The position numbers and the translations under genes are program-made. A stretch of DNA of 64,000 nucleotides from Blastocatellia bacterium (lineage in GTDB: Bacteria; Acidobacteriota; Blastocatellia; Chloracidobacteriales; JADJPF01), in assembly GCA_016713405.1 (NCBI GenBank), contig JADJPF010000020.1, forward strand, positions 248,001 to 312,000, in the 5' to 3' direction. Position 1 is the stretch's first letter; the number at the start of each line of letters is the position of its first letter. The notes beneath the pieces are model-generated. The model worked only from the letters and a program-made list of their open reading frames with translations, was not told the DNA's origin and did not search any database. This document shows positions 26,591-39,132 of this stretch, piece by piece.

Positions 26591-26739
26591 CTAATAACTT
26601 TTCTTCTAATGTAGTAAAAGTTACTTTAGCTAGTAAAAAATTTTTCCTTATTTAGCTTAAAATTTTTAAGTACATTAAAGCTGCTACACAGGCAAATTTT
26701 GTATATTATTAATAACTTTTACGAAAAAATGTTTCTAGC

Positions 26740-26786
26740 AAAGCGAAGAGCATAACTAAATAAATTTAGTTGCGCTCTTCGCCTTT
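26740..26786 (+). promoter_or_regulatory. Long hairpin in the rplL-rpoB gap, candidate RNA-processing site
   Basis: The arms 26740-26761 and 26764-26786 pair over about 20 positions (AAAGCGAAGAGC with GCTCTTCGCCTTT, continuing through ACTAAAT/ATTTAGT) with two mismatches and one bulge. There is no T-tract, so it looks less like a terminator than like an RNase III-type processing hairpin, which E. coli also has in this gap. A weaker pairing follows at about 26934-26971 (AAGCCAAA/TTTGGCAT). The whole gap 26553-27012 (460 bases) has no convincing gene. Confidence 0.55.
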
Positions 26787-27012
26787 GTGTCTAAAAATAC
26801 TAGTTATTATACTTAATAAAATGTTTTATCTATTGTTTTATCTATTGTTTGGTAAACAGAAAAAAACCTATAAAGTGCAAGCTACACATATCTTCTCGCA
26901 TCTCAGAATCTTAACTGCAAAGGAACATTTTCAAAAAGTTAAGCCAAAGGAATTTGGCATAAACTTTTTTGAGATACGTTTGGCTAATTAATGCCTCACG
27001 AAAGGAATGCAT

Positions 27013-30000
27013 ATGTCATCTCAAATGCAAGTCAATAGTGCCAGGGGACGTTCCCGGCATGATTTTTCTAAAATTAATACTACAGTACGAATCCCAAATC
27101 TAATTGAAATCCAGCGAGAGTCTTATAATAGATTTTTACAAATGGATTTACTACCAGAAGAGCGGGAAAATGCTGGATTGCAAGCAGTTTTCCGCTCAGT
27201 CTTTCCTATTAGCGATTTCCGAGATACTTCACAATTAGACTTTGTTGATTACTCTATTGGAGAATGGAAATGTAAGTGCGGTCGTCAAGAAGGTCTTTAT
27301 CACTTACGTTCTAATTGTCGTAGTTGTGGTTCTACAATTAGGGTTAACCCTCTTTCCTCAGAGGATGTGCTTTGTCGTAGTTGTGGTAGTTTTAATAAAA
27401 ATATAATTAAATTATGTGATAACTGCGGTGAACCTATTGGGCTAAAACATAAATATGATGTTCAAGAATGCCAAGAAAGAGGCATGACTTATGCTGTTCC
27501 TCTAAAAGTAAAAATTCGGTTGACGGTTTGGGATAAAGATGAATCTATGGGCTATAAAGCCATTAGAGATATAAAAGAAGAGGAAGTTTACTTTGGGGAT
27601 ATCCCTTTAATGACTGACAATGGTACTTTTATTATCAATGGAACAGAGAGAGTAATTGTTAGCCAATTACATCGTAGTCCAGGGGTGTTTTTTGAAAAAA
27701 ATCCAGCCTTTTTAGCTAAAGTAATTCCTTATCGTGGTTCTTGGGTAGAATTTGAATATGATGCTAAAAATCTACTTTATGTACGTATTGACCGTAAGCG
27801 TAAATTCTTAGCTACCATCTTTTTAAGAGCTTTAGGATTGATTCAGTCTTTAGAGATCACTAAATGGAGAAGAAACGAAATTTCAGATAATGAAATAGAA
27901 GAAACAATAAAGCATTCAAGTTATTCAGATGGTGATACTCTTAGGATTTTTTATGAAACAAATAAAATTTATATCCGAGAAGGCAGGCTAATGTTAGCCG
28001 TATCTCCTGCAATTTTGGATATGAAAGTTTCTACCGCTATAACAAATCCAAATACTGGAGAAACTATTATAAAAGCAGGTCGCAAGATTTCTGCTATTGC
28101 TTATGAAAACTTGCAAAAAGCAAATGTAACAGAAATTCCTGTAGATATTTTAGATTTAGAAGGTGCTTTTGTTGTTGATGACATCATCAATACAGAAACA
28201 GGTGAATTTATTGTTGAAAGCAATCAAGAACTAAATGCACGTGATTGTGCTAGAGTTATTGAATCTGGAATAGGCGAATTTGAAATATTTTTCCCTGAAC
28301 GAGATGAAGTTGGAGGAGTAATTAGTCAAACCTTAAGAAAAGATACTGTAAAAACTCCCAGAGATGCACTACTTGAAATTTATCGTAAAATGAGACCAGG
28401 CGATCCTCCAACAATTGCTACAGCTTGGAATTTATTTTATGGAATGTTTTTTGATGAACGAAAATTTGATTTTTCGCGTGTTGGTCGTCTAAAGTTCAAC
28501 ATTAAAATGGGTTATGAGCAATATAGCGATTTAGATGCTCAAATACTTTCACCAAAAGACTTTTTTGATGTAATTCGTTATGTCTTAAAACTTAAACGTA
28601 ATATAGGCGAGGCAGATGATATAGATCACTTAGGTAATCGTCGGGTTCGTGCTGTGGGTGAACTTTTAGAAAACCAATTTCGCGTTGGTTTGGTAAGAAT
28701 GGAAAGAGCAATAAAAGAAAAAATGTCCATTCACCAAGAAATGCAAACAGCTATGCCTAGGGATTTAATCAATGCTAAACCTGTTACGGCGGCTGTAAGA
28801 GAATTTTTTGGCTCTAGCCAACTTTCTCAATTTATGGATCAAACAAATCCACTTTCTGAAATTACTCATAAACGTAGACTTTCAGCCCTTGGCCCAGGTG
28901 GTCTTTCTCGTGAACGAGCAGGCTTTGAAGTTCGGGACGTACACCCTACTCACTATGGCCGAATTTGTCCTATTGAAACCCCTGAAGGGCCAAACATTGG
29001 TTTAATTTCTTCTCTTTCTTGCTATGCACGAATTAACCAATTTGGTTTTATAGAATCTCCTTATCGTAAGGTTGTAAATGCTCAAGTAATTGATTATGTA
29101 AGAATTACTAATAGTGGAGATTCTGATTTCCGAATAGGTGATCATGTTTCTAAAACTGATGTTGAGGCAACCAATAAAACTATTGCCCCAAACAATGGTA
29201 AATTAATAGAGTATGAAACATATCCATTTTATTTATCTGCTTGGGAAGAAGATGAGCATACTATTGGACAAGCTAATATTGAACTAGATGAAGAAATGAA
29301 TATTGCTTCTGAGCGTGTTGCTGCCCGTAAAGCAGGTGATTTTACTCTTACCCATAGAGATGATATTGACTATATAGACGTTTCTCCAAAACAATTAGTC
29401 TCTGTTGCAGCTTCGTTAATTCCTTTCTTAGAAAATGATGACGCTAACCGTGCTTTGATGGGTTCAAACATGCAACGTCAAGCAGTACCATTACTAAGAG
29501 CAGAAGCTCCTTTTGTTGGTACAGGAATGGAAAAAGTTACTGCTCAAGATAGTGGTGCTGTAGTTGTAGCTAGACGTGATGGAATTGTAGATAGTGTTGA
29601 CTCAGAAAGAATTATTATCCGTGTTGACCATCAACAAGATGGTAGTTTGTCACGTGAGGTTACAGCCGACATTTATCAGTTAGTTAAATTTAAGCGATCT
29701 AACCAAAATACTTGTATTAACCAAAAACCCATTGTTTTTGTAGGCCAACATGTTCATAAAGGTGAAGTAATTGCTGACGGGCCTTGTACAGATGGTGGAG
29801 AACTAGCACTAGGACGAAATGTTTTAGTTTCCTTTATGCCTTGGCGCGGCTATAACTTTGAAGATGCTATTTTAGTATCAGAAAAATTAGTTAGAGAAGA
29901 TTCTTATACCTCTATCCACATTGAAGAGTTAGAAATAGAAGCGCGTGATACTAAACTTGGGCCAGAAGAAATAACCCGTGATATACCAAATGTTTCTGAA

Positions 30001-31365
30001 AGTATGTTACGAGATTTAGATGACTCTGGGATTATCCGAATAGGTGCGCAAGTTAAACCAGGTTCAATATTAGTTGGTAAAGTTACTCCAAAAGGTGAGA
30101 CCCAATTAACGGCAGAAGAAAAACTGTTAAGAGCAATCTTTGGTGAAAAAGCTGGTGATGTAAGAGACGCTAGTTTAACTTGTCCTCCGGGCATTGATGG
30201 TACAATTGTAGATGTTAAGGTTTTTACTCGTAAAGGTGCTGAAAAAGATAAACGTAGTATTACAATTGAACATGTAGAGGAATCTAAGTTACGTAAAAAT
30301 CTAAATGATGAAACTAGAATCTTACATGAAGAACGCAACAAGCGTATTTATGAAGTATTAGAAGGACAAAAATTAGCTAAAGATCTAGTTTATAACAAGA
30401 AAATTTTGTTAGAAAAAGATACTTTATTAACTAGAGAAGTTCTGGAATCAGTAGAAGTAGAAGCATTTAGCAAAGTAGAAGTGCAAAATCCTAAAATAGA
30501 TGCTGCTAAAGATGTACAAGATTTAGAACATCGTACTAATCGCCAAATAGATATCTTGGAAGAACTTTATAAAGACAAGATAGATAAGATTAAAAGAGGT
30601 GATGAGCTACCTCCAGGTGTAATAAAGATGGTAAAAGTCTTTATTGCTATGAAACGTAAACTGTCTGTTGGTGACAAAATGGCAGGCCGTCATGGTAATA
30701 AAGGTGTTATTGCTCAAATCTTACCAGAAGAAGATATGCCATACTTGCCAGATGGTACTCCAGTAGAAATTGTGCTTAATCCTTTAGGAGTACCTTCACG
30801 GATGAATGTAGGGCAAATCCTGGAAACGCACCTGGGTTGGGCCGCAAAAGTTTTAGGTTTACTTTTTGCTACACCTGTTTTTGATGGTGCAAGTGAAGTA
30901 GAAATCAAAGAAATGTTACACCGCGCTCAACTTCCAGAAAGCGGAAAAACAGCACTTTATGATGGTATGACAGGCGAACCATTTGAGCAAAAAGTAACGG
31001 TTGGTTACCTTTCTATGATGAAACTTTCCCACTTAGTTGATGATAAGATACACGCTCGATCCATTGGGCCATATTCATTAATCACTCAACAACCTTTAGG
31101 CGGTAAAGCTCAGTTTGGTGGACAAAGATTTGGAGAAATGGAAGTTTGGGCATTAGAAGCTTATGGAGCAGCCCATATTCTACAAGAGTTATTAACCGCA
31201 AAATCAGATGACGTTGCTGGCCGTTCAAAAATCTATGAAGCAATTGTAAAAGGCGAATCTGACTTTGATCCTGGGCTACCAGAATCATTTAATGTATTGA
31301 TTCGAGAACTACAATCGCTTTGTTTAGATGTGGAATTAATTAAGAGAACCGTTAGTGAGGAATAA
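27013..31365 (+). CDS. rpoB: DNA-directed RNA polymerase subunit beta, with zinc-ribbon insertion
   Basis: Catalytic beta subunit of 1450 residues. ATG 27013 is preferred because GAAAGGA lies 6 bases upstream; ATG 27007 has no spacer. All core regions are standard, including the rifampicin-site stretch [20 protein letters not shown] with [10 protein letters not shown] (wild-type residues), [20 protein letters not shown], and [13 protein letters not shown]. The beta lobe region contains an unusual block at about residues 86-144 between DYSIGEW and [10 protein letters not shown]: eight cysteines at 87, 89, 102, 105, 121, 124, 135 and 138, forming two likely zinc ribbons. E. coli beta has no residues there. 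The frame is uninterrupted over 4.35 kb. Confidence 0.97.
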   Translation: MSSQMQVNSARGRSRHDFSKINTTVRIPNLIEIQRESYNRFLQMDLLPEERENAGLQAVFRSVFPISDFRDTSQLDFVDYSIGEWKCKCGRQEGLYHLRSNCRSCGSTIRVNPLSSEDVLCRSCGSFNKNIIKLCDNCGEPIGLKHKYDVQECQERGMTYAVPLKVKIRLTVWDKDESMGYKAIRDIKEEEVYFGDIPLMTDNGTFIINGTERVIVSQLHRSPGVFFEKNPAFLAKVIPYRGSWVEFEYDAKNLLYVRIDRKRKFLATIFLRALGLIQSLEITKWRRNEISDNEIEETIKHSSYSDGDTLRIFYETNKIYIREGRLMLAVSPAILDMKVSTAITNPNTGETIIKAGRKISAIAYENLQKANVTEIPVDILDLEGAFVVDDIINTETGEFIVESNQELNARDCARVIESGIGEFEIFFPERDEVGGVISQTLRKDTVKTPRDALLEIYRKMRPGDPPTIATAWNLFYGMFFDERKFDFSRVGRLKFNIKMGYEQYSDLDAQILSPKDFFDVIRYVLKLKRNIGEADDIDHLGNRRVRAVGELLENQFRVGLVRMERAIKEKMSIHQEMQTAMPRDLINAKPVTAAVREFFGSSQLSQFMDQTNPLSEITHKRRLSALGPGGLSRERAGFEVRDVHPTHYGRICPIETPEGPNIGLISSLSCYARINQFGFIESPYRKVVNAQVIDYVRITNSGDSDFRIGDHVSKTDVEATNKTIAPNNGKLIEYETYPFYLSAWEEDEHTIGQANIELDEEMNIASERVAARKAGDFTLTHRDDIDYIDVSPKQLVSVAASLIPFLENDDANRALMGSNMQRQAVPLLRAEAPFVGTGMEKVTAQDSGAVVVARRDGIVDSVDSERIIIRVDHQQDGSLSREVTADIYQLVKFKRSNQNTCINQKPIVFVGQHVHKGEVIADGPCTDGGELALGRNVLVSFMPWRGYNFEDAILVSEKLVREDSYTSIHIEELEIEARDTKLGPEEITRDIPNVSESMLRDLDDSGIIRIGAQVKPGSILVGKVTPKGETQLTAEEKLLRAIFGEKAGDVRDASLTCPPGIDGTIVDVKVFTRKGAEKDKRSITIEHVEESKLRKNLNDETRILHEERNKRIYEVLEGQKLAKDLVYNKKILLEKDTLLTREVLESVEVEAFSKVEVQNPKIDAAKDVQDLEHRTNRQIDILEELYKDKIDKIKRGDELPPGVIKMVKVFIAMKRKLSVGDKMAGRHGNKGVIAQILPEEDMPYLPDGTPVEIVLNPLGVPSRMNVGQILETHLGWAAKVLGLLFATPVFDGASEVEIKEMLHRAQLPESGKTALYDGMTGEPFEQKVTVGYLSMMKLSHLVDDKIHARSIGPYSLITQQPLGGKAQFGGQRFGEMEVWALEAYGAAHILQELLTAKSDDVAGRSKIYEAIVKGESDFDPGLPESFNVLIRELQSLCLDVELIKRTVSEE

Positions 31366-31402
31366 TAAGTAATTATTCTTGCCTATTTCAGGAGGTGTAA
31401 TA

Positions 31403-34400
31403 GTGTTTAGAACACAGGAAAAACAAAATTTGGCGCCTGACTTTGAAGCAATTCGTATTTCGCTTGCTTCTCCACAAAAAATACGCTCTTGGTCTCGCGG
31501 AGAGGTTACTAAGCCAGAAACCATTAACTATCGTACTTTTAAGCCAGAACGTGATGGACTATTTTGCGCTCGAATCTTTGGCCCAGTAACAGACTGGGAA
31601 TGTTTATGTGGTAAATATAAGCGCATGAAACACCGCGGAGTGATTTGCGATAAGTGCGGCGTAGAAGTAACACAAGCAAAAGTAAGGCGAGAACGCTTAG
31701 GACATATTGAACTAGCTAGTCCTTGCTCTCACGTATGGTTTTTTAAGGGTCTTCCTTCAAGAATTGGTCATTTATTAGATATACCACTACGTGATTTAGA
31801 AAAAGTCCTTTATTTTGAGTCTTATATAACTATTGATGCTGGCGATATTGCAGACCTAAAAGAGCGAGATCTACTTTCAGATGAACGATATCGTCAACTA
31901 GTAAAAGACCATGGCAATAATAAATTTCTTGCCAAGATGGGTGCTGAAGCAATTAAAGAACTTTTGCAAAAAGTGGAAGTAGATAGTCTTTCTGAAGAAT
32001 TACGTAAAAAAATGAAAGAGGAAACCTCCCAGCAAAAGAAACTTAAGCATTCCAAACGCTTAAAAGTAGTAGATGCTTTTCGTCGTTCTGGAAACAAACC
32101 TGAGTGGATGATATTGGATGTTATTCCTGTAATTCCACCAGAACTAAGACCTTTAGTTCCATTAGATGGTGGGCGTTTTGCTACTTCAGACCTTAATGAT
32201 CTTTACCGACGTGTAATTAATCGTAATAATCGTTTGAAAAAGTTACTGGAGTTAAAAGCACCTGAAGTTATTGTACGTAATGAAAAGAGAATGTTGCAAG
32301 AAGCAGTAGACGCGCTTTTTGATAATGGACGTAGAGGGCGTGTACTTCGTGGTGTAAATAATCGTCCGCTAAAATCCCTTTCTGATACCTTAAAAGGTAA
32401 ACAAGGACGTTTTCGTCAAAACCTTTTAGGTAAGCGGGTAGATTATTCTGGTCGTTCGGTAATTGTTGTTGGCCCAGGTCTTAAATTACATCAATGCGGA
32501 CTACCAAAGAAAATGGCTTTAGAATTATTTAAGCCATTTATTTATAATCAATTAGAAAAACAAGGTCATGCAGCTACCATTAAACAAGCTAAGGAAATGG
32601 TAGAAAAGCAAGATTTAGTAGTTTGGGAAATTTTAGAAGATGTAATTCGAGATCACCCAGTATTACTTAATCGCGCTCCAACGCTTCACCGTTTGGGCAT
32701 TCAAGCCTTTGAACCTGTTTTAGTTGAAGGCAAAGCAATTAAAATACACCCATTAGTATGTACAGCTTTTAATGCTGACTTTGACGGCGATCAAATGGCG
32801 GTACATATTCCACTTTCACCAGAAGCACAAATAGAAGCAAGTGTATTGATGTTGTCATCTAACAACATTCTTAGCCCTGCTAGTGGTCAACCTATTGCAG
32901 TACCAACACAAGACGTTGTTTTAGGTTGTTATTATCTAACTAAAGAAAGACTAGATGCTATTGGCGCAGATAAGAGTTTTGCTTCTATTGAGGATGTTTT
33001 ACTAGCTTTAGATGGAGGGGTAGTTTCTACCCATACTCCGATACGCCTGCGTTATCGAGGAAGGTTAATGAATTTAGAGAATGCTAGAGATTCTCAAGAT
33101 ATTATTCGTGCAGAAGTTGTGGATGTTAATAGTGTTATTAGCACAACTGTTGGACGGGTAATATTTAATGATCATTTACCTAAGAGCATGCCTTATATTA
33201 ATGGCTTACTTAAGAAAAAGGGTTTACAGCAATTAGTTAATTACTGTTATCTAAGATATGGTCATAATGAGACAGTAAAAATGCTAGATGAACTAAAAAC
33301 CTTAGGTTTCTACTATGCTACTAGAGCAGGTATTTCTATAGGTATTGATGACTTAGTAACGCCAGCATCTAAACCTTTGCTAGTACAACAAGCAGAAAAA
33401 GAAGTTATTGAAGTAGAAAGACAATACCAAGACGGTGTTATTACTACAGGTGAGCGTTATAACCGTATTGTTCAAATTTGGTCAGAAACAACAGAAAAAG
33501 TTGCTAAAGAAATGTTTGATTCAATGCGCAAACGGGAGAAAGATTCTAAAGAACTTAATCCTATTATGGTTATGGCTGATTCCGGTGCGCGGGGTTCAGC
33601 ACAACAAATTCGCCAGCTTGCAGGTATGCGGGGATTGATGGCTAAACCATCTGGAGAAATTATTGAAACTCCAATTCGGGCTAATTTCCGTGAAGGGCTT
33701 AATGTGTTGCAATACTTTATTTCAACACACGGTGCGCGTAAAGGTTTAGCAGATACAGCATTAAAAACCGCAGACTCAGGTTATTTAACACGTCGTCTAG
33801 TGGATGTGGCTCAAGATGTAATTGTTTCTGAACAAGATTGCGGTACATGGAAGGGAATTTGGGCAGAACCAATTATTGAAGGTGGTGAAGTAGTTGAACC
33901 ACTTAGAGATCGTATTATTGGCCGAGTCACCTTAGAAGATGTTATTGACTATGTAACTAATGAAATAATTGTTCCTGCTGGCGAAGAAATGAATGAAGAT
34001 TTAGCTAGCAAGATCCAAGATGCAGGTGGAATTGACCGGGTAAAAATCCGTTCAGTGCTTACTTGTGAAGCTCGTCGTGGGGTTTGTGTTAAATGTTATG
34101 GCCGTAACTTAGCTACAGGACGTGTTGTAGAAAAAGGTGAGGCTGTAGGCGTTATTGCAGCACAGTCAATTGGCGAACCTGGAACACAATTAACAATGCG
34201 AACCTTCCACATTGGAGGTGTTGCTACAGGTAGTACAGCGCAATCTTCTCACGAAGCACGAAAAGCAGGTACAGTTAAATTTGTTGACTTAAAGACTGTT
34301 CATAATCGAGATGGACATTTAGTAGCAATGAATCGTAATGGTACAGTTGTTGTAATTGATGAACGTAACCGCGAAGCAGGTCGCTACCAAATTGTTTATG

Positions 34401-35584
34401 GTGCAACATTAAATGTGGTTGATGGTGGTAAGGTAGAAGAAGGTCAAACCATAGCTACTTGGGATCCTTTCACCTTCTCAATTTTAACAGAGGTTAAAGG
34501 TACTGCCCAGTATAAAGACCTAATCGAAGGTATTACTATTAAAGAAGAAACCAATGAAATTACAGGTAATATTTCTTATATAGTAGTTGATTCAACAGAT
34601 GAAAAGAGACAGCCACGAATTGAAATTTGTGACGAAACTGGCAAGGGTCAGCGCATTTACCAAATGCCTATTAGAGCTAATTTAATGGTTAAAGATGGGC
34701 AAGAAGTTAAGCCAGGTGATGTTATTGCTAAGATTCCTCGTGAAACTACTCGTGCTAAAGATATCACTGGTGGTTTACCTAGAGTAGTAGAACTATTTGA
34801 AGCTCGTAAACCTAGAGAAACCGCAGTAATGACAGAAATTAGCGGTGTAGTTAAATTTGGTAATGTCACAAAGGGGCAACGTAAAATTCAGATCATTGGA
34901 GATGATGGCGAAACAAAAGAATATTCTATTCCTCGTGGTGTTCACGTCAATGTTCAAGAAAATGATCGAGTTAAAGCTGGTGAACCTTTGATTGACGGGC
35001 CTCTTAACCCACATGATATTTTAGCTGTTCAAGGGCCAGAAGCCTTACAACGCTATCTTGTCAATGAAATCCAAGAAGTTTATCGATTACAGGGTGTTAA
35101 CATTAATGATAAACATATTGAAGTAATTGTACGTCAAATGTTACGTTGGGTTAAAGTCCGTGAAGTTGGAGACACAGAGTTTTTATTAGAAGAACAAGTA
35201 GACCGCTTTAGATTTGAGGATGAAAACCGTCGTGTTAGGGAAGAAAGCGGACAAGAAGCAGTAGCAGAACCTCTACTATTAGGTATTACTAAAGCTTCTT
35301 TATCTACAGATAGCTTTATTTCTGCGGCATCTTTCCAAGAAACTACTAGGGTTTTAACGGAAGCTTCTATTTCAGGACGTGTTGATTATTTAAGAGGTTT
35401 GAAGGAAAACGTAATTATGGGACGTTTAATTCCTGCTGGTACAGGTATGGATCATTATCGTCGTGTTCGTTTAGAAACAGACCCAGCCTTAAATGATCCA
35501 GATATGGACTTAGAAGAAGACGATGAATTGTTAGACATACCAGATGTGGAAGTTAATGTAAAAGTTAAAGGTAATGAAAACTAA
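31403..35584 (+). CDS. rpoC: DNA-directed RNA polymerase subunit beta prime
   Basis: Subunit of 1393 residues carrying the catalytic magnesium site [12 protein letters not shown]. The first zinc site [19 protein letters not shown] and second zinc site [16 protein letters not shown] are intact, as are the bridge-helix/trigger-loop region [19 protein letters not shown] and [19 protein letters not shown] choose GTG 31403 as start ([10 protein letters not shown]) because AGGAGG is seven bases upstream; an in-frame TTG at 31379 lies before this site. It follows rpoB by 37 bases and ends in an acidic tail. Confidence 0.96.
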   Translation: MFRTQEKQNLAPDFEAIRISLASPQKIRSWSRGEVTKPETINYRTFKPERDGLFCARIFGPVTDWECLCGKYKRMKHRGVICDKCGVEVTQAKVRRERLGHIELASPCSHVWFFKGLPSRIGHLLDIPLRDLEKVLYFESYITIDAGDIADLKERDLLSDERYRQLVKDHGNNKFLAKMGAEAIKELLQKVEVDSLSEELRKKMKEETSQQKKLKHSKRLKVVDAFRRSGNKPEWMILDVIPVIPPELRPLVPLDGGRFATSDLNDLYRRVINRNNRLKKLLELKAPEVIVRNEKRMLQEAVDALFDNGRRGRVLRGVNNRPLKSLSDTLKGKQGRFRQNLLGKRVDYSGRSVIVVGPGLKLHQCGLPKKMALELFKPFIYNQLEKQGHAATIKQAKEMVEKQDLVVWEILEDVIRDHPVLLNRAPTLHRLGIQAFEPVLVEGKAIKIHPLVCTAFNADFDGDQMAVHIPLSPEAQIEASVLMLSSNNILSPASGQPIAVPTQDVVLGCYYLTKERLDAIGADKSFASIEDVLLALDGGVVSTHTPIRLRYRGRLMNLENARDSQDIIRAEVVDVNSVISTTVGRVIFNDHLPKSMPYINGLLKKKGLQQLVNYCYLRYGHNETVKMLDELKTLGFYYATRAGISIGIDDLVTPASKPLLVQQAEKEVIEVERQYQDGVITTGERYNRIVQIWSETTEKVAKEMFDSMRKREKDSKELNPIMVMADSGARGSAQQIRQLAGMRGLMAKPSGEIIETPIRANFREGLNVLQYFISTHGARKGLADTALKTADSGYLTRRLVDVAQDVIVSEQDCGTWKGIWAEPIIEGGEVVEPLRDRIIGRVTLEDVIDYVTNEIIVPAGEEMNEDLASKIQDAGGIDRVKIRSVLTCEARRGVCVKCYGRNLATGRVVEKGEAVGVIAAQSIGEPGTQLTMRTFHIGGVATGSTAQSSHEARKAGTVKFVDLKTVHNRDGHLVAMNRNGTVVVIDERNREAGRYQIVYGATLNVVDGGKVEEGQTIATWDPFTFSILTEVKGTAQYKDLIEGITIKEETNEITGNISYIVVDSTDEKRQPRIEICDETGKGQRIYQMPIRANLMVKDGQEVKPGDVIAKIPRETTRAKDITGGLPRVVELFEARKPRETAVMTEISGVVKFGNVTKGQRKIQIIGDDGETKEYSIPRGVHVNVQENDRVKAGEPLIDGPLNPHDILAVQGPEALQRYLVNEIQEVYRLQGVNINDKHIEVIVRQMLRWVKVREVGDTEFLLEEQVDRFRFEDENRRVREESGQEAVAEPLLLGITKASLSTDSFISAASFQETTRVLTEASISGRVDYLRGLKENVIMGRLIPAGTGMDHYRRVRLETDPALNDPDMDLEEDDELLDIPDVEVNVKVKGNEN

Positions 35585-35618
35585 CTTTTAATCTAACAGT
35601 AAAATTACCAAAATCTTG

Positions 35619-35658
35619 GGCTAGGATAAAATTAACTTATCCTAGCCTAAATTTTTTT
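35619..35658 (+). terminator. Rho-independent terminator of the rpoBC operon
   Basis: An 11-base perfect stem GGCTAGGATAA / TTATCCTAGCC with a 7-base loop is followed by TAAATTTTTTT. It lies 34 bases after the rpoC stop and is the strongest intrinsic terminator in the window. Confidence 0.9.
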
Positions 35659-35724
35659 CTTAAAATCTTTCTCGCTGTTATAATCATTTTTCACATCTAA
35701 AAAATATCCTAGGAGTTTAACATA

Positions 35725-38700
35725 ATGTCTTTTAGAAGTAAGTCTGTAAATATTACACTTCAATTTATTACAGTTGTTTTAGTACTAATGATAAGCAATT
35801 TAACTTATGCGCAAAGCCCTAATGTAGAGCTATCTAGTATAGTAGGTAAAGAAATTCAAGAACAAATTAAAGGGTTAGAGTCAGATGAATATCAAATTAG
35901 TCTTAAAAGAGGACAATATTTACAGATTTTTGTTGCAACAGAAAAATTAGCTGTAGAGGTTAATTTAATTGCTCCTAGTGGGGAAAATGTTTTTCGTTTA
36001 GAAACAGACAATAAAAAAAATCAGCGAGAAGTAATAGAAATTATTGCTAAGCTTACGGGAAGCTATAAATTAGAAGTTAATGCGCTAGATAATACAACTA
36101 GTGAAAGCACTTATAAAATACAAGTCTCAGAACTTCGCCGAGGGCTATTAAAAGATAGAAATCGATGTCAAGCTAGAGAATTAACCACACAAGCTAATTT
36201 ACTCCAAAAAATAGGCACAAAAGTAGGTTTTCAAGCTTCTGTTGAGCGTTATTTAGCTTCATTAAAATACTGGGAAAAGTCTGGTGATAAAATAGCTGAA
36301 GCAGATGTATTTAGAAAATTAGGAGAAAGCTATTTTTTTGTCTCTAATTACCAAGAAGCCTTAAAGTATTTTACTAAAGAATTAGATTTTAGACGTGCTA
36401 ACAATGATAAATCCCGTGAAGCAAGAGGACTAAAAAATTTAGGATTTGTTTATTATTCAATGGGTGTTGACGAACAAGCCTTAGAATATTACAGCCAAGC
36501 ACTAAGCTTAGGTAAAGAAACGAATAATAAAGAAGTTATTGCTCAAACATTAAGTTTTTTAGCCCGTTTTCACAATAGTCAAGGAGAGAGAAAACAGTCA
36601 ATTGACTATAACAAACAAGCCTTAGCTCTTTGGCAGGAATTAGAAGAGAAAGAAGAATCTATTAAAACTGCGGAAGAATTAGCTACTAGTTATTATTCTT
36701 TAGCAGAGATTAAAGATTCAATAGAATTTTATAAAAAGACTTTGCAAGGGGTTAGAGATTTTGCTGATAAAAAAGGAGAAATCAACATCCTTAATGCTCT
36801 AGCAATTATTTATGATGAAGTAGGGGATTTTTTATTAGCAACAAATTACTATCAACAAGCACTAGAAAAAAGTCAAAACCTTCGTTCTTCTCGCTCTTTA
36901 GAACAGGAAATAGAAATCCTAAATAATTTAGGACAAATTTGCTATAAACAAAAAGATTTAATTAAAGCAGAAGGCTATTTTGAACAAGCTCTAGCCTTAG
37001 CACAAGAAAAACAAGATCCAGTTCGTCAAGCAAAAGTGCTAAATAATCTAGCAAATATATATCGAGATAATGGAGACAGCAGCAAAGCTATAGAAATTTA
37101 TAGTGATGTTTTAAGATTGCATCGTGCTAATAATGATTTAGCAAATACAGTTGTAACAGCTATAGCTGTTGGACAAACACACTTAGATTTAGGGGACGGG
37201 GAAAAGGCGGTAGGATTTTTTACAGAAGCTTATAAATTAAACCAACGTGGTGGAAACCGAGATCTTGAGGCTAATATTTTTTACCATTTAGGCAGAGCCT
37301 TAGAATTTGTTTATGAAGAGGAAAAAGCTTTAGCGTCTTATAAAGAAGGAGTTAATGTTTCACAAGAACTAAAAGATCAGCTTCGGGAAGCTCAATTTCG
37401 CTACCGTTTAGCAAGACTCCAATTTCGGCGTGGAGATATAAAAACTGCTCAAGGCAATATTACAACAGCCATTTCTTTAGTAGAAGCTTTACAAAGTAAC
37501 TTAATTAACCAAAAATTACAAATTTCTTATTCAAATACAACAACAGATTACTATAAACTTTATGTTGATTTACTAATGCAGCAACACCAATTAAACCCAA
37601 AAGCAGGTAATGACATTACAGCATTAGCCATTAATGAACAAGCAAAGGCTCATAGTTTACTGGATTTAACAGGCTATTCTTTAGATGGAGACTTAATTTC
37701 TCAAGAAAGAGAGCTAAAACAATTAATTAGTAATAAGACTGAAAGACTTATAAAGCTAAATATAAATGAAAGTGTTGTTACTGAAATTACAGCAGCAGAA
37801 AATGAGCTAAAAGCCCTTAATGATAAATTAAAAGCTTGTCAAACGGCTTTGCAAAAACAAAATCCTCATTACACAGAATTTGCTCAGCCTAAAGCCTTTA
37901 GTTTAGCTGAACTTCAACAGCAACTAGATACGGATACATTGCTGTTAGAGTATGAATTAGGAACAGATCATAGTTATTTATGGTTAATTTCAAAAACGGA
38001 AGTAAAAAGCTTCTTTCTTCCTAAACGTAGTGAAATAGAGTCTAAAGTAAAGTATTTAAGAGATTTACTAGTTGCTCGTAATTTGCTAGTTAGAGGACAA
38101 AATATTGGGGGACGGCCAATAAGTTTAGATCTAGCTGAAAATGAATATCCAAAAGTAGCAGCAGAAGTAAGTAAACTGCTTTTATCTCCTGTTGCAGATC
38201 AATTAGCAGAAAAACGACTAGTAATAGTTACTGATGGAGCAATACAATATATTCCCTTTAATGCTTTACCAGATCCTAATAAAGCAGATGTTTATGAGCC
38301 TTTAATCCTAAAACATGAAATAGTTTCTCTTCCTTCTGCATCAACAATAAACACATTAAGAAAAGAAGCTAAAGACAATAAAAATACTAAAGCAATTATG
38401 TTAGTTGCTGATCCTGTTTTTTCAGCTAGCGATAGTAGAGTAACAAATAAAAGTGCTTCAAATAAAATAAACAATAATGGGGCATTAGAACTAGAAACCA
38501 CCAGCCTTTTAATCAAAAAATCTGCTAAAGAAGTAGGACTACCAGTATTAGACTTAAATATTTCCAGACTTAAAGATAAAGATGATGAAGTTAAAGAAAT
38601 AAGTGCTTTAGTTCCAATAGATCAAAGCAAACAAGTTTTAGGATTTGATGCTAAAGTAGCTAATTTATTGGCTAAAGAGGCTTCTGATTATCGAGTCATA

Positions 38701-39132
38701 CACTTTGCAACTTATGGACTAGCTAATAGCATTCATCCAGAATTATCAGGAATTGTACTATCTTTGGTTAATGAGCAAGGCAAGTTAGAAGATGGATTTT
38801 TACAGACACATAAAATCTTTAACTTAAAATTGCCTGAAGAATTAGTAACTATAAGTGCTTGTGAAACTAATATAGGTGAAAATGCTCAAGCTGAAGGCTT
38901 GTCAGGACTAACTAGAGGGTTTATTTATGCTGGAGCCTCTAGAGTTATGGTAAGTTTATGGAATGGAGATAGTGCTGCTAATACAAAACTAATGAAAAGT
39001 TTTTATCAAAAAATATTAAAAGATGGTAAATCGCCTAGTGTAGCATTACGAGACACCCAGTTAGAACTATGGAAAGAATATAAAAGCCCGTTTTATTGGG
39101 CAGCTTTTCAGCTTCAAGGAGAATGGAAATAA
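35725..39132 (+). CDS. Secreted TPR-CHAT domain protein (caspase-like)
   Basis: Protein of 1135 residues. A signal peptide (about residues 1-30, ending LTYAQS) precedes a beta-rich pre-peptidase-like domain to about residue 140. Then come about ten tetratricopeptide repeats (about 160-600; for example ALKYFTKELDFRRANN and ALEYYSQALSLGKETNN) and a C-terminal CHAT domain (about 720-1135). The caspase-type dyad is visible: His993 in VIHFATYG and Cys1046 in ISACETN, followed by GLSGLTRGFIYAGASRVMVS. Both residues are kept, so it is probably an active cysteine peptidase in the periplasm or at the surface. Substrate unknown. It is monocistronic, with AGGAG before the ATG. Confidence 0.88.
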   Translation: MSFRSKSVNITLQFITVVLVLMISNLTYAQSPNVELSSIVGKEIQEQIKGLESDEYQISLKRGQYLQIFVATEKLAVEVNLIAPSGENVFRLETDNKKNQREVIEIIAKLTGSYKLEVNALDNTTSESTYKIQVSELRRGLLKDRNRCQARELTTQANLLQKIGTKVGFQASVERYLASLKYWEKSGDKIAEADVFRKLGESYFFVSNYQEALKYFTKELDFRRANNDKSREARGLKNLGFVYYSMGVDEQALEYYSQALSLGKETNNKEVIAQTLSFLARFHNSQGERKQSIDYNKQALALWQELEEKEESIKTAEELATSYYSLAEIKDSIEFYKKTLQGVRDFADKKGEINILNALAIIYDEVGDFLLATNYYQQALEKSQNLRSSRSLEQEIEILNNLGQICYKQKDLIKAEGYFEQALALAQEKQDPVRQAKVLNNLANIYRDNGDSSKAIEIYSDVLRLHRANNDLANTVVTAIAVGQTHLDLGDGEKAVGFFTEAYKLNQRGGNRDLEANIFYHLGRALEFVYEEEKALASYKEGVNVSQELKDQLREAQFRYRLARLQFRRGDIKTAQGNITTAISLVEALQSNLINQKLQISYSNTTTDYYKLYVDLLMQQHQLNPKAGNDITALAINEQAKAHSLLDLTGYSLDGDLISQERELKQLISNKTERLIKLNINESVVTEITAAENELKALNDKLKACQTALQKQNPHYTEFAQPKAFSLAELQQQLDTDTLLLEYELGTDHSYLWLISKTEVKSFFLPKRSEIESKVKYLRDLLVARNLLVRGQNIGGRPISLDLAENEYPKVAAEVSKLLLSPVADQLAEKRLVIVTDGAIQYIPFNALPDPNKADVYEPLILKHEIVSLPSASTINTLRKEAKDNKNTKAIMLVADPVFSASDSRVTNKSASNKINNNGALELETTSLLIKKSAKEVGLPVLDLNISRLKDKDDEVKEISALVPIDQSKQVLGFDAKVANLLAKEASDYRVIHFATYGLANSIHPELSGIVLSLVNEQGKLEDGFLQTHKIFNLKLPEELVTISACETNIGENAQAEGLSGLTRGFIYAGASRVMVSLWNGDSAANTKLMKSFYQKILKDGKSPSVALRDTQLELWKEYKSPFYWAAFQLQGEWK

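Noticed and set aside
26770..26991. Open frame of 73 codons in the rplL-rpoB gap
   Set aside because: It starts inside the arm of a long hairpin, has no ribosome site, a low-complexity composition and no family resemblance. The gap is better explained as RNA structure.
31403..35584. Inteins or introns in rpoB/rpoC that might explain the large sizes
   Set aside because: No splicing motifs or homing endonuclease domain are present; the extra length in RpoB is the cysteine-rich block and the usual lineage insertions, and RpoC is of ordinary length.
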